From Scatonaster sp045598705 (GTDB lineage: Bacteria > Bacillota > Clostridia > Saccharofermentanales > Saccharofermentanaceae): a DNA stretch of 64,000 bases. The notes beneath the pieces are model-generated. The model did not search any database, was not told the DNA's origin, and worked only from the letters and a program-made list of their open reading frames with translations. The stretch lies in contig JAZLMM010000030.1 in NCBI GenBank assembly GCA_045598705.1, positions 1-64,000 of the forward strand, in the 5' to 3' direction. Shown piece by piece: positions 51,555-60,159 of the stretch (position 1 is the first letter of the stretch; every line of letters begins with the position of its first letter). The position numbers were made by a program, and so were the translations under genes.

Positions 51555-52171
51555 CTTTCCAATACCTCCCAGACCGCTTGTTTAATCTTCTCATAGATCA
51601 GATCAGGTGTCTCTTGTGCATCAATCACTCGAATGCGATCCTCTTCCTTACTTCGTGCAAGATATCCTTCACGAACCTTCTTCATAAAACTCAGTCCTTC
51701 TGCTTCAAGGCGGTCCTCCTCACCACGTCCGTGTCTCCGAGCATATGCAGTTTGCTCATCCAAATCAAAGAGGAACGTGATATCGGGTACAAGTCCGGAT
51801 GTGCTCCATCTATTCAGGAAGTCCACTGCCTCCAAGCCGAGTCCTCGAGCATATCCTTGATACGCTACGGTCGAATCGAAGAAACGATCACAGATGACCA
51901 CTTTCCCTTCCGACAATGCCGGACGAATCTTCTCTTCAACAATTTGTGCACGAGCTGCTTCATAAAGAAGAAGTTCAGTGCGTGCATTCATCTTACTGTT
52001 GGCCTTATCCAGTAGAATCGTGCGAATCTTCTCTCCAATCTCCGTGCCACCAGGTTCTCGGATCAGCACGAATTCCTTACCAGCCTTCTTTAGGTCTGAG
52101 GAGAGCATCTCAATCTGCGTAGATTTGCCCGAACCATCTATTCCTTCGAAGGTAACAAACAAACCTCTCAT
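51551..52171 (-). CDS. tmk: Thymidylate kinase
   Basis: Tmk phosphorylates dTMP to dTDP. Walker A is FEGIDGSGKSTQIEM and the substrate motif is DRFFDSTVAYQG. The lid contains RRHGRGEEDRLE. The start is the ATG nine bases after GAGGAG; an ATG 21 bases further upstream has no site. It starts the tmk-darA-holB-ricT run, downstream of the Asn/Arg-rich gene. Confidence 0.95.
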   Translation of the reverse strand: MRGLFVTFEGIDGSGKSTQIEMLSSDLKKAGKEFVLIREPGGTEIGEKIRTILLDKANSKMNARTELLLYEAARAQIVEEKIRPALSEGKVVICDRFFDSTVAYQGYARGLGLEAVDFLNRWSTSGLVPDITFLFDLDEQTAYARRHGRGEEDRLEAEGLSFMKKVREGYLARSKEEDRIRVIDAQETPDLIYEKIKQAVWEVLER

Positions 52172-52214
52172 CTTCTTATCTCTCCTCACCATACAAATTT
52201 ATTATATCTCAAAA

Positions 52215-52742
52215 TCAATCCAGTTTAACAGAATGGATACTGGCAATCTCCAGCCAAATTTCCTTCTCGATTCGTTCGTTATCCTTTCGGATATCCTCCA
52301 AAGTCTCCTCAGCCGGACGACGACGATTCCAATTTCGTTTCTCACGGTTCTCGCGATGATCCTGTGCATTGCGATCGAAGCTCTTCTGGTTCTGACGATG
52401 TTCACGTTTCTCAGAATTCCGATCGTTATTTCGAGCACGATTCTCTCTCGGTTTCTCGTCTCTTTCTTTATTTGCAGGTTCCTTGTTTACGTTACTCTCT
52501 GCATTCGAACGATTGGCATTGCGATTATAACCGTTTCTCTCCCGCATACCATTTCCTTCGCGGTTGCCATTATTCTCACGATTTCCTTCGCGGTTTCCCT
52601 CACGATTACCATTTCCACCATGATTGCCAGGTCTTCTTCTCCGATTTCGGTTATTGTTGTTCCGTGGAGTTTGATTACCGTTCGTATTGGTCGGTGCCAC
52701 AGCACTCGTATTGTTCGGCTTATTGATTTCCTGTTCGCTCAT
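52215..52742 (-). CDS. Asn/Arg/Gly/Glu-rich low-complexity protein
   Basis: A 175-residue protein that I do not recognise. Residues about 20-140 are low complexity, with imperfect repeats of GNREGNREGNRENNG type and RNNNNRNRRRRPG, strongly basic and probably disordered. The last 35 residues (ETLEDIRKDNERIEKEIW and onward) look like a short amphipathic helix. A GGAGG site and a good promoter (TTGAAT, 16 bases, TATAAT) precede it. It probably leads the tmk operon. An RNA-binding role is suggested only by composition. Confidence 0.7.
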   Translation of the reverse strand: MSEQEINKPNNTSAVAPTNTNGNQTPRNNNNRNRRRRPGNHGGNGNREGNREGNRENNGNREGNGMRERNGYNRNANRSNAESNVNKEPANKERDEKPRENRARNNDRNSEKREHRQNQKSFDRNAQDHRENREKRNWNRRRPAEETLEDIRKDNERIEKEIWLEIASIHSVKLD

Positions 52743-52781
52743 GTATGACCTCCGTATCGTAAGCAAGAACTAAACATCTAT

Positions 52782-52809
52782 ATTATAGCGATTTTCCCAA
52801 TTCATTCAA
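52782..52809 (-). promoter_or_regulatory. Promoter of the Asn/Arg-rich gene and tmk operon
   Basis: On the minus strand TTGAAT (52804-52809) and a consensus TATAAT (52782-52787) are separated by 16 bases. The -35 box overlaps the folK stop codon. Confidence 0.65.
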
Positions 52810-53284
52810 CATGAAACTTCGGAAGCGTTCCGAAGTAACGGACTTCTTTGGACCATCTCTCAGGCACCTTCTTCTCTCCCCTCATGAAAAGAAGCGGCAC
52901 CTGAACAAAACCTCGTTCCTCCATTCTTGGATGAGGAATTGTCAATGTCTTCGTATCCATCGTTATATCCCCATAAGTAAGGATATCCACATCAATCGTA
53001 CGCGGTCCCCAGTGAATTACGCGTTTTCGATGAAGCGTCTCTTCGATATTCTGGCAGAAACGAAGAAGTTCCAGTGGTTCAAGGCTTGTCTCTATTCTCA
53101 CACAGATATTGAGGAAATCATCTTGATCCAGATATCCCACCGGGTCCGTCTCAAAAATCGGGGACACCTCAAGCACATGCATTCCTTTCTCGGGATCATG
53201 AAGAAGTGCCACGGCTTGGCTTAGATTCTCCAGTCGATTACCCATATTACTGCCAAGCGACAAATAAGCTTCTACCATACTCAT
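52802..53284 (-). CDS. folK: HPPK, 6-hydroxymethyl-7,8-dihydropterin pyrophosphokinase
   Basis: FolK activates the pterin for joining to p-aminobenzoate. It has 160 residues with the motifs YLSLGSNMGNRLENL, the EV(S)PIFETDP loop, and the catalytic GPRTIDVDILTYGD. It overlaps folB by four bases. It is the last gene of a folE-folP-folB-folK set. Confidence 0.95.
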   Translation of the reverse strand: MSMVEAYLSLGSNMGNRLENLSQAVALLHDPEKGMHVLEVSPIFETDPVGYLDQDDFLNICVRIETSLEPLELLRFCQNIEETLHRKRVIHWGPRTIDVDILTYGDITMDTKTLTIPHPRMEERGFVQVPLLFMRGEKKVPERWSKEVRYFGTLPKFHVE

Positions 53285-53664
53285 CTTAGCAGTTCCTCCA
53301 ACTGTGCACGGGTGCGCGTAATCGTAACGTTCATCGAGTCATACTGACCATCAATGGGCGGCGTCGGCTTCTTGATCTCACAGGTAATCTCCTCGATCAT
53401 TTCGAATTCTCGCATTACTCGAAGAATGATCTCGTGTGCCATATACTCAATCAGGTCACAGGTGACATTCTCTACAAAGTCACGAGTAATCTCAAATACC
53501 TTCGCATAGTTGACCGTATCCATCAGATCATCCGTTCGGCAAGCCGGGATTTCCGAGATATTCAGCTGCAGCGTCACAATGAAGTTCTGCCCATTTGATT
53601 TCTCTTCCGGAAGCACACCGGAATGGCTGACAAATCGCATATTCTGAAGTGTAATGCTATCCAC
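53281..53664 (-). CDS. folB: Dihydroneopterin aldolase
   Basis: FolB cleaves dihydroneopterin to hydroxymethyl-dihydropterin. The 127-residue product begins with a GTG after GAGGAGAAGG, eight bases inside the folP 3' end. Motifs are the N-terminal ITLQNMRFVSHSGVLPEEK (with the pterin-binding segment) and the C-terminal EITCEIKKPTPPI. A longer frame running into folP is rejected. Confidence 0.93.
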   Translation of the reverse strand: MDSITLQNMRFVSHSGVLPEEKSNGQNFIVTLQLNISEIPACRTDDLMDTVNYAKVFEITRDFVENVTCDLIEYMAHEIILRVMREFEMIEEITCEIKKPTPPIDGQYDSMNVTITRTRAQLEELLR

Positions 53665-54550
53665 GTTCCTTCTCCTCCAATAATTCTTCCATGGCAAAAG
53701 CAGCCGCTGTATCTTTAACATTATGGACGCGAATGCATGCCACACCTGTATGCTTACAATAGAATGAGACACCCAGTGTTGCAGCGTCGCGTTCTTCCAC
53801 AGGGATACCGCCCATCAACTCTCCGATGAATCTCTTTCGAGAATGGCCGATAAGAATCGGGAATCCTGCTTGTTGCATCGCAGGAACAGCTTTCAGAAGT
53901 TCCACGGATTCTTTGGTATCCGTACCAAATCCGATGCCTGGATCGAACATAAGAGAAGCAGGGTCCACTCCTGCTTTCAATGCGATCTTTGCACTTTCCT
54001 CAAAATATCGAAGGCAATCTGCAACAATTCCTTGTTCCGAGCGAGTAAATATCTTCGGATCTGTGTAATTGGCCATCACGACGGCACCAGCGCCATATTC
54101 AGCAATCACTTCTGCCATACTGGGATCTTTTCGAAGCCCCCATACATCGTTGATGATCGACGCACCAAACCGCAATGCTTCGCGTGCCGTCTTACTCCTA
54201 TAAGTATCCACCGAGACTGGTATGCTCACTTGTTCAACGATAATCTTCAACGCAGGAATCAACCGAGATAATTCTTGATCCGCTGTGATTGCCTCGCTTC
54301 CAGGCCTCGTAGATTCCGCGCCTATGTCAATGAGATTCGCACCGTCTTTCTCTAGATCGAGTGCACGTCTCATTGCTTCTTCCGGTGTATAGAAGAGTCC
54401 ACCGTCGGAGAAAGAATCCGGGGTGACATTCAATATGCCCATAATCAGCGTTTCCTTGGCAAAAGAGAGCTCCCGATTACGGCACTTCCATATCTTCGTT
54501 TGTGCTATATTCTCGGCGGAGAATGTCATACCCGCACCCCACCTTCTCAA
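53657..54550 (-). CDS. folP: Dihydropteroate synthase
   Basis: FolP condenses hydroxymethyl-dihydropterin diphosphate with p-aminobenzoate and is the sulfonamide target. The 297-residue TIM barrel has MGILNVTPDSFSDGG, DIGAESTRPG and GHSRKRFIGELMG. It overlaps folE by four bases and folB by eight, so these genes form one transcript. Confidence 0.95.
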   Translation of the reverse strand: MRRWGAGMTFSAENIAQTKIWKCRNRELSFAKETLIMGILNVTPDSFSDGGLFYTPEEAMRRALDLEKDGANLIDIGAESTRPGSEAITADQELSRLIPALKIIVEQVSIPVSVDTYRSKTAREALRFGASIINDVWGLRKDPSMAEVIAEYGAGAVVMANYTDPKIFTRSEQGIVADCLRYFEESAKIALKAGVDPASLMFDPGIGFGTDTKESVELLKAVPAMQQAGFPILIGHSRKRFIGELMGGIPVEERDAATLGVSFYCKHTGVACIRVHNVKDTAAAFAMEELLEEKERG

Positions 54551-55170
54551 ATGATATTTCTCGGTCGGTTGATCAGTGCTAAAGCTTCGGACCTTGTACG
54601 CGCATCCGAGCGGCAGCCGCCTCGCATGGCAGAGGTAACCGTCTTGGAACCTGGTTTACGGATACCTCGCATGGTCATGCAAAGATGTTCAGCCTCGATT
54701 ACGACACATACCGACATGGCATCGACCGCTTCCTGAATCATGTCCGCAATTTCAGAAGTCAGACGTTCCTGCAATTGTGGTTTGCGAGAAAGTGTATCCA
54801 CGATACGTGCAACTTTAGAAAGCCCCAGGATCTTACCGTTTTTCGGTACATAGACTACGTGAGCCTTACCATGGAACGGTAGCAGGTGATGTTCGCACAT
54901 CGAATAGAACGGGATGTCGCCGATGAGGATCATCTCATCGTTTCCAGTCTCTGTGAAAACCTTAATGTCTTTACTGATATCACGATGTAATCCAGAGAAA
55001 ACCTCACCATACATCCTGGCTACACGATTTGGCGTCTCCAGAAGTCCTTCGCGATCCGGATCCTCGCCAACCGCGATTAGGATTTCTCGTACTGCTTTCT
55101 CTATGCGTTCCAGATCCATGCCCTTACGGCTCTCCTCCGGTACGCGAAAATCATCATCATAAATGCTCAT
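54547..55170 (-). CDS. folE: GTP cyclohydrolase I
   Basis: FolE converts GTP to dihydroneopterin triphosphate, the first step of folate synthesis. The zinc ligands are visible: Cys and His in SMCEHHLLPF and a second Cys in SVCVVIEAEHLCM. The 207-residue length fits the type IA enzyme. It starts 11 bases after the AraC-type gene upstream. Confidence 0.95.
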   Translation of the reverse strand: MSIYDDDFRVPEESRKGMDLERIEKAVREILIAVGEDPDREGLLETPNRVARMYGEVFSGLHRDISKDIKVFTETGNDEMILIGDIPFYSMCEHHLLPFHGKAHVVYVPKNGKILGLSKVARIVDTLSRKPQLQERLTSEIADMIQEAVDAMSVCVVIEAEHLCMTMRGIRKPGSKTVTSAMRGGCRSDARTRSEALALINRPRNII

Positions 55171-55181
55171 TATCTGTCTCC

Positions 55182-56177
55182 TTATTCTGCATATTTATGT
55201 CGATATTCCATCGGCGTCATACCCTTCTGCTTACGGAAGGCTACATTAAAACGCTGTGGGCTGGAAAATCCAACCGAGGTGGCAATACCACTGACCTTGA
55301 TCTCTTTCTTCGTTAATAATCTGCACGCAGCTTCGATTCGTATCTGCATCAGATAATTCATCGGACTTACGCCGAATTCATCGCGAAATGCGCGGGTAAA
55401 ATAACCCTGGCTCAAGAATACATACGCAGCCGTCTCGGCCACCGTTACGCCACGATCATAATTCTCATCAAGATAATCCTTCGCAATCAATACAAGTTCT
55501 CTGGCCTTGCCATTCTTCACGCGGAGGCTCTCTTCCCACTCTTCACGGAACGCTCGAGAAAGCGTGATCAGAAGTTCCATGGTCAGAAACTGCATCATCA
55601 TATCCTTCGCATATGCATCGTGACGACTCTCATTCATAATGCGATTCGCCAATTCGCCGATAGCCTGCTTGCTCTTACCGGAGAAGATAAGATATGGCGA
55701 AGAATCTTCAATTGCATTACCGCCTGCAGCGAAATTGAGGAAATACCCGAGTGGCAACGATGAGACATTCTCCTGAAGGAAAGGAACAGTCGGTCCGCCA
55801 CGAAGTCTACCGTTACTCATCGGTTGTTCGTCCTTCGGCGTAGAAGAAAGAGCCTGCTGTGCCTTTGCAATATCCGAAGAAAAACCAAAATACAGAACAA
55901 CCATATCTGCAGGACCTTCCAACACCCGAACAGAGTGCGTGACCTGTGGTCGAATAATCAGCGTGTTACCTTTATTCAGTTGGAATGTCTTTCCGTTGAT
56001 AGTAAATTCACACTTGCCCTGACGCAGATACAGAAGTTCATGAGATGTATGTGCGCTGGCCGTGGGAAAAGGTGTAGATGTCTCATAACAATGTTCCACG
56101 CCTTCAAATACTACCGGAATCGATCCGGATGCTTCAAGAAGACTTTTCTCAAAAGCCGGTAAAAGGTCTTCAACCAT
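55182..56177 (-). CDS. AraC-family regulator with cupin sensor
   Basis: A 331-residue protein. The N-terminal cupin (SHELLYLRQGKCEFTINGK, and TLIIRPQVTHSV) may bind a small effector. The C-terminal tandem HTH reads YVFLSQGYFTRAFRDEFGVSPMNYL and VSGIATSVGFSSPQRFNVAF. A GGAGG-type site precedes the start. It stands between a degenerate sialate-esterase-like gene and folE with gaps of 41 and 11 bases, so it may be transcribed with both. The target is unknown. Confidence 0.88.
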   Translation of the reverse strand: MVEDLLPAFEKSLLEASGSIPVVFEGVEHCYETSTPFPTASAHTSHELLYLRQGKCEFTINGKTFQLNKGNTLIIRPQVTHSVRVLEGPADMVVLYFGFSSDIAKAQQALSSTPKDEQPMSNGRLRGGPTVPFLQENVSSLPLGYFLNFAAGGNAIEDSSPYLIFSGKSKQAIGELANRIMNESRHDAYAKDMMMQFLTMELLITLSRAFREEWEESLRVKNGKARELVLIAKDYLDENYDRGVTVAETAAYVFLSQGYFTRAFRDEFGVSPMNYLMQIRIEAACRLLTKKEIKVSGIATSVGFSSPQRFNVAFRKQKGMTPMEYRHKYAE

Positions 56178-56218
56178 ATTTCGTGCCTCCCTCCATATTA
56201 TTGCACTTCCAATCGTAC

Positions 56219-58519
56219 TTACGGTAAAAAGCGGATGTTATCGATATAGATTGCGCCGGAGCGCTGTCTGTCGAAAATCGTGAACTGAAGATCTGAGATC
56301 TCCATCTCGTCAAAAGAACTCCAATTCAGTGTAATCGTCTGCCATTTGAGTCCGATCTCAATGGTTGCTTCGCCGCGGAATCCTGAAATCTGCATGGTCT
56401 TCTTCACCTGATCCGGATTGAACACATCCATACAGATCCTTCTAGCCTTGGCAAAGTGAAGTGGTGCCATGATGGAGACATAACTTAATACCGGTCCGAA
56501 AGATAGCAGACTATTCTCTGGTTCATACTCAATACGTAGAGATGCTGCGCCGGAAGTCTTATTCATGACCTCACGGAAGATATTGGCCTTGCCCTTGGTA
56601 ATCTGATATGTCTCCAGTCTCTCAAAGTCTTGGTCCCAAGTTCTTTTACCAATGAAGGATAAATCCTCACATGCGGCAAAAGTCAGGTCTGGGCAATACT
56701 CCGAGTCGATACGATCAAATCGGAATGGCAGGACAGGAAGATCGATACGGTTACGGAAAGTAGCCTGATGCGGGACCGGCGAATAGCCGTACGTAACACC
56801 TACCGGGTTCTCGATATCGTCATTCCAGACCATGACACGCACACCATGAAGGATGCGTGCCGTAGCCGGCACATAGACGTGGCTCTCATCACAGATGGCA
56901 AATCCACGAAGGACCGATTCATTCTCCGCAAGACGTAATCCATCAATGGTATTATCGAAAGAGAGCATGACCTTGTTGCCAATCACCTCTACGCCTACAC
57001 ACTCCGGCGAAGAAGCCGGCATTTTCGGCGTAAAGTGAAGGCCAAGTGCGATGCAGGAGAGTCGACGTCCCAGAATGAAGGAGACTGACTTATCCGGCAG
57101 TAGAAGATCATGCTGTCCGAGCACACCGATCGGCATAGACAATTTCCTTCGAATGGCGCAAAGCTTCTCGTTAAATTCTACGTGACGGTATGGTTCTTGC
57201 GGATCCATGGCATCTGGGTTCAGCTGCATAATAATGAACGAAGGCACCTGAAATTTATCTTCTATGGATTTGGGGCCAAACACTTGGGACAAATCCAGAA
57301 GAAGCTGTCGGATCATGGTACCATAGAGGCTCAGAATCTGTGCATCTGAGGCATCCGGTGCGAAAACAAAGCCACGTACACTTGTATCTGACAGCGGTGC
57401 GAGCTTATGGTTAAATAGCACCGACATCATGTCCTGCGGTCCAACCAATGGACGATGTGCTGCTTCTGATACCAGCGTATCGGTCTCTACTGTTTCCGCT
57501 GACGGAATCAAAGAAGTCAGGAGTTCTCGGTTATTCTTCGTCTCTTTCTCATAATTTGCCAGTTCTTCGGATGGGAAAGACAACGCTGGTTCTTCTTCTT
57601 TGGTTGAACCACCCGGCTGATCTTCAAAAGCAAGTGCACCTTCTGGGTCAATGGCTACGTCGATTTTCTCCTCATCTTCAAAGACAAATGATTCTTCGCT
57701 CTGCTTCTCCTCTTGAGATTCATCTTTCAGGATCTCGCCGGAAGAAATAGCATCTTTCTTCTCACTTAACCGAGCGATATTGGCACGCCATCCTTCTTCA
57801 TCGAAATATAAATTCCGTTCTTGCAGATATTCTCGAATCGTATCATTTCTATCGATACTCTCATGTGAGAGCCAACGGTAGATCGGCGCATACTCTTCGG
57901 ACAAATCAAGAATGCCTACTGGATAATGCAACTGCTCTGCAAGATGATAGGCATAAGAGAAAGCCACGGACGATACATTAGCCAAAGCCTGTGTATCGCG
58001 AATACGAATCCACTTCTCTTCTTCATCCATCAGAATCGGGGTATAGGAGAAGTCCTCCGCCTCATTGAAAACACCACGCTTCGGCGTATAGAAACGCAGA
58101 AGTGGCATCACATCTTTCTTAAGTGGCGTACGGGGTGCCGCGGTTTCTTTGATTGAAGCAGAAAGTGGGCGTCCGCCCAACATCACCCAGACATCGCCAC
58201 AACGGCAGTCTTCAATCGTCAGGATCTGCGTCAAGGAGTGGAAAACCAACGTATATGCGTCCGTTGAAGAACGATAAGCCGGAAGTTCGAACCGAAAACT
58301 TCCATCTTCCCCAGAGATTGTCTCCAGACTCAAGATAACGCCGTAATCCGCATCCAACTTTGAAACCTTACGGCCATCAGTCGGATCCTTCATAACCTCC
58401 AGCGTGACTGGAACATTCGGAGATTGCACTTCTCCACGAAGAATCACCGGCACACCCTGCTGAAAGACCATACCTGGTGAAATCCAGGATGGTAGACGAA
58501 TATCTTTGTTCTGCGCCAT
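56219..58519 (-). CDS. Degenerate sialate O-acetylesterase-like protein
   Basis: A 766-residue protein without signal peptide that follows the plan of SASA (9-O-acetylesterase) enzymes: LPSWISPGMVFQQGVPVILRG at the N-terminus, GDVW at residues 108-111, a late NPVGVTYGYSPVP region, then LPVLPFRFD. The catalytic GQSNM is GGRPL here, so Ser is replaced by Arg117. The DxHPxxK region reads DLLLPDK, so His is also lost. An acidic, disordered insertion (about residues 255-340) and a C-terminal galactose-binding-like domain are added. It is probably a non-catalytic carbohydrate-related protein. Confidence 0.7.
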   Translation of the reverse strand: MAQNKDIRLPSWISPGMVFQQGVPVILRGEVQSPNVPVTLEVMKDPTDGRKVSKLDADYGVILSLETISGEDGSFRFELPAYRSSTDAYTLVFHSLTQILTIEDCRCGDVWVMLGGRPLSASIKETAAPRTPLKKDVMPLLRFYTPKRGVFNEAEDFSYTPILMDEEEKWIRIRDTQALANVSSVAFSYAYHLAEQLHYPVGILDLSEEYAPIYRWLSHESIDRNDTIREYLQERNLYFDEEGWRANIARLSEKKDAISSGEILKDESQEEKQSEESFVFEDEEKIDVAIDPEGALAFEDQPGGSTKEEEPALSFPSEELANYEKETKNNRELLTSLIPSAETVETDTLVSEAAHRPLVGPQDMMSVLFNHKLAPLSDTSVRGFVFAPDASDAQILSLYGTMIRQLLLDLSQVFGPKSIEDKFQVPSFIIMQLNPDAMDPQEPYRHVEFNEKLCAIRRKLSMPIGVLGQHDLLLPDKSVSFILGRRLSCIALGLHFTPKMPASSPECVGVEVIGNKVMLSFDNTIDGLRLAENESVLRGFAICDESHVYVPATARILHGVRVMVWNDDIENPVGVTYGYSPVPHQATFRNRIDLPVLPFRFDRIDSEYCPDLTFAACEDLSFIGKRTWDQDFERLETYQITKGKANIFREVMNKTSGAASLRIEYEPENSLLSFGPVLSYVSIMAPLHFAKARRICMDVFNPDQVKKTMQISGFRGEATIEIGLKWQTITLNWSSFDEMEISDLQFTIFDRQRSGAIYIDNIRFLP

Positions 58520-58590
58520 ATATTTAGTACCTTTCCATTTAGGATAAACAATTCTCTTACATCATCTATTATACGACAACTTTTGCGTTT

Positions 58591-58608
58591 GTACGCATAT
58601 AAGCGTAC
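58591..58608. promoter_or_regulatory. Palindromic operator candidate upstream of the esterase-like gene
   Basis: GTACGC, six bases, GCGTAC is a perfect inverted repeat in the 234-base divergent intergenic region. It lies about 20 bases upstream of a TATAAT box on the minus strand. It could bind one of the neighbouring regulators (XRE or AraC type). Confidence 0.45.
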
Positions 58609-58753
58609 TTATATACCGTAAGAGTATAAATAGCAATTACGTTCGATTACAAATGCAAATTCGGCACAGTATTTTCTACTTTTTTCTTCTCAGTCGTCCC
58701 CATACCCATTATTATGATAAATACAAGTATTTTAGTTGATAGGAGAATAGGTT

Positions 58754-59071
58754 ATGGATGATTATGTTTGTATCGGAAGAATTTTCAGAATGCTTCGCCG
58801 TGAACAAGAGCTATCTCAGTTCGATGTCGCTTATCGCTCTGAGATTAATCTATCTTACTACTGCAGGATGGAACGTGGCGAAGCGAATCCATCGCTTCGT
58901 AAGATTAATGCAGTGCTAAAAACCTTGTCCATCTCACCGCTACGTTTCGCTGAGCTGTACACACTTCAGAAGCAATGTTTTCTCGTCGCCCCACAACACG
59001 AGAACGAATCCGCCTCATCGGTCACAATAGAGAATGACGTCCAAGACCTACTCGCCGAAGTGTATATGTAG
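58754..59071 (+). CDS. XRE-family regulator
   Basis: A 105-residue protein with an HTH_3 domain at residues 8-65: IFRMLRREQELSQFDVAYRS, then YYCRMERGEANPSLRKINAVL. The remaining 40 residues show no recognised motif. An AGGAG site lies eight bases before the ATG. It is divergent from the esterase-like gene and precedes an AraC gene by 99 bases. Its operator is unknown; the palindrome at 58591-58608 is one candidate. Confidence 0.85.
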   Translation: MDDYVCIGRIFRMLRREQELSQFDVAYRSEINLSYYCRMERGEANPSLRKINAVLKTLSISPLRFAELYTLQKQCFLVAPQHENESASSVTIENDVQDLLAEVYM

Positions 59072-59170
59072 AAAAAAATAGCAACATTCTGCAAAATAAT
59101 CTTTATTTCCTACCCTAATCATGTTATGCTGATGTAAGTTAAGCATTCAAAATATAGGGGTTAGTTAGAT

Positions 59171-60115
59171 ATGCATTCAGAGACATCCACACCAACTTCT
59201 TCTGCACTTTATGAGAACTTGCACCGTACGGATCTTCAACCGGTCATCGTAGCACGTCCAAGTTATTCACAGGAGTTCAACCGCTGTCGCGAAATTCCTA
59301 CACACTATCACGAGTATATCGAGATCATATACGGATTAAGGGGTAGCTTCTCTGTTCATCTTGCTAATCGCAATTTCGAAATCAACGAAGGCGATATGCT
59401 TCTAATTAATGCAAATGAAGCACACGCATTCCGTCACAATCTTCCTTGTGAGTACTACTGTCTGCAATTCGACCCTACTATCGTATTCTCTTCTCCACTT
59501 TTCATGACCGGGGCTAAATATATTCTGCCTTTCATCTCATCGAATGCTTCAAAGGGCAAGGGAAGTAGTTTCTCGCTTTTTGTTGATAAGGAGAAACTCA
59601 AGCAGACTGACCTTCCCATCCTGATTGAAGACGCTTACAAAGAGTATCAGGCGAAGAAAATTGGTTACCAGATGGCGCTTCGTTCAGACGTATACCGTAT
59701 CTTCCTGTGGTACTTAAGAAATATGGAGAAGGAAGGCATTACGCTTTGTAAGACAGACAATATTCGAGAAGAAGATATCCTTCGCCTTCAATCAGCTTTG
59801 GATTATATTCAGGTCAACTATATGCATCCGGTACAGGTCGAGAATATGGCCAAGATTTGTAACATGAGTTACAGTTATTTCTCCAGATTCTTCCGCCACT
59901 GTATGGGTCAGACATTCTCCGATTATCTTCTCTATGTACGTCTGATGGAAGCGGAGAAACTGTTAATCACTACTTCTCGCTCGATCAGCCAGATTGCACT
60001 GGACACTGGATTCAGTACTTCCAGTTACTTCATCACACAGTTTAAGAAACATCGGCATATCACACCGAAGCAACTCAAGCAGCAATTAGCCAAAAACGCA
60101 TTGAATGAGATCTGA
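59171..60115 (+). CDS. AraC-family regulator
   Basis: A 314-residue protein with an N-terminal cupin (PTHYHEYIEIIYGLRGSFSV, MLLINANEAHAF) and a C-terminal double HTH (MAKICNMSYSYFSRFFRHCMG, ISQIALDTGFSTSSYFITQF). The pattern of His and Glu in the cupin is typical of sugar-responsive AraC proteins. Its stop codon lies in the loop of the terminator hairpin. It is not next to transport or sugar genes in the window. Confidence 0.88.
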   Translation: MHSETSTPTSSALYENLHRTDLQPVIVARPSYSQEFNRCREIPTHYHEYIEIIYGLRGSFSVHLANRNFEINEGDMLLINANEAHAFRHNLPCEYYCLQFDPTIVFSSPLFMTGAKYILPFISSNASKGKGSSFSLFVDKEKLKQTDLPILIEDAYKEYQAKKIGYQMALRSDVYRIFLWYLRNMEKEGITLCKTDNIREEDILRLQSALDYIQVNYMHPVQVENMAKICNMSYSYFSRFFRHCMGQTFSDYLLYVRLMEAEKLLITTSRSISQIALDTGFSTSSYFITQFKKHRHITPKQLKQQLAKNALNEI

Positions 60116-60133
60116 CATTCAATGCGTTTTTTT
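60097..60133. terminator. Bidirectional terminator between AraC and DeoR genes
   Basis: An 11-base stem (CGCATTGAATG and its complement) has an eight-base loop that contains the AraC stop codon. It is followed by seven T residues on the plus strand and five on the minus strand. The convergent DeoR gene ends about 35 bases away. Confidence 0.85.
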
Positions 60134-60159
60134 CAAGAAGCAGTACTATAGCCGTACGC

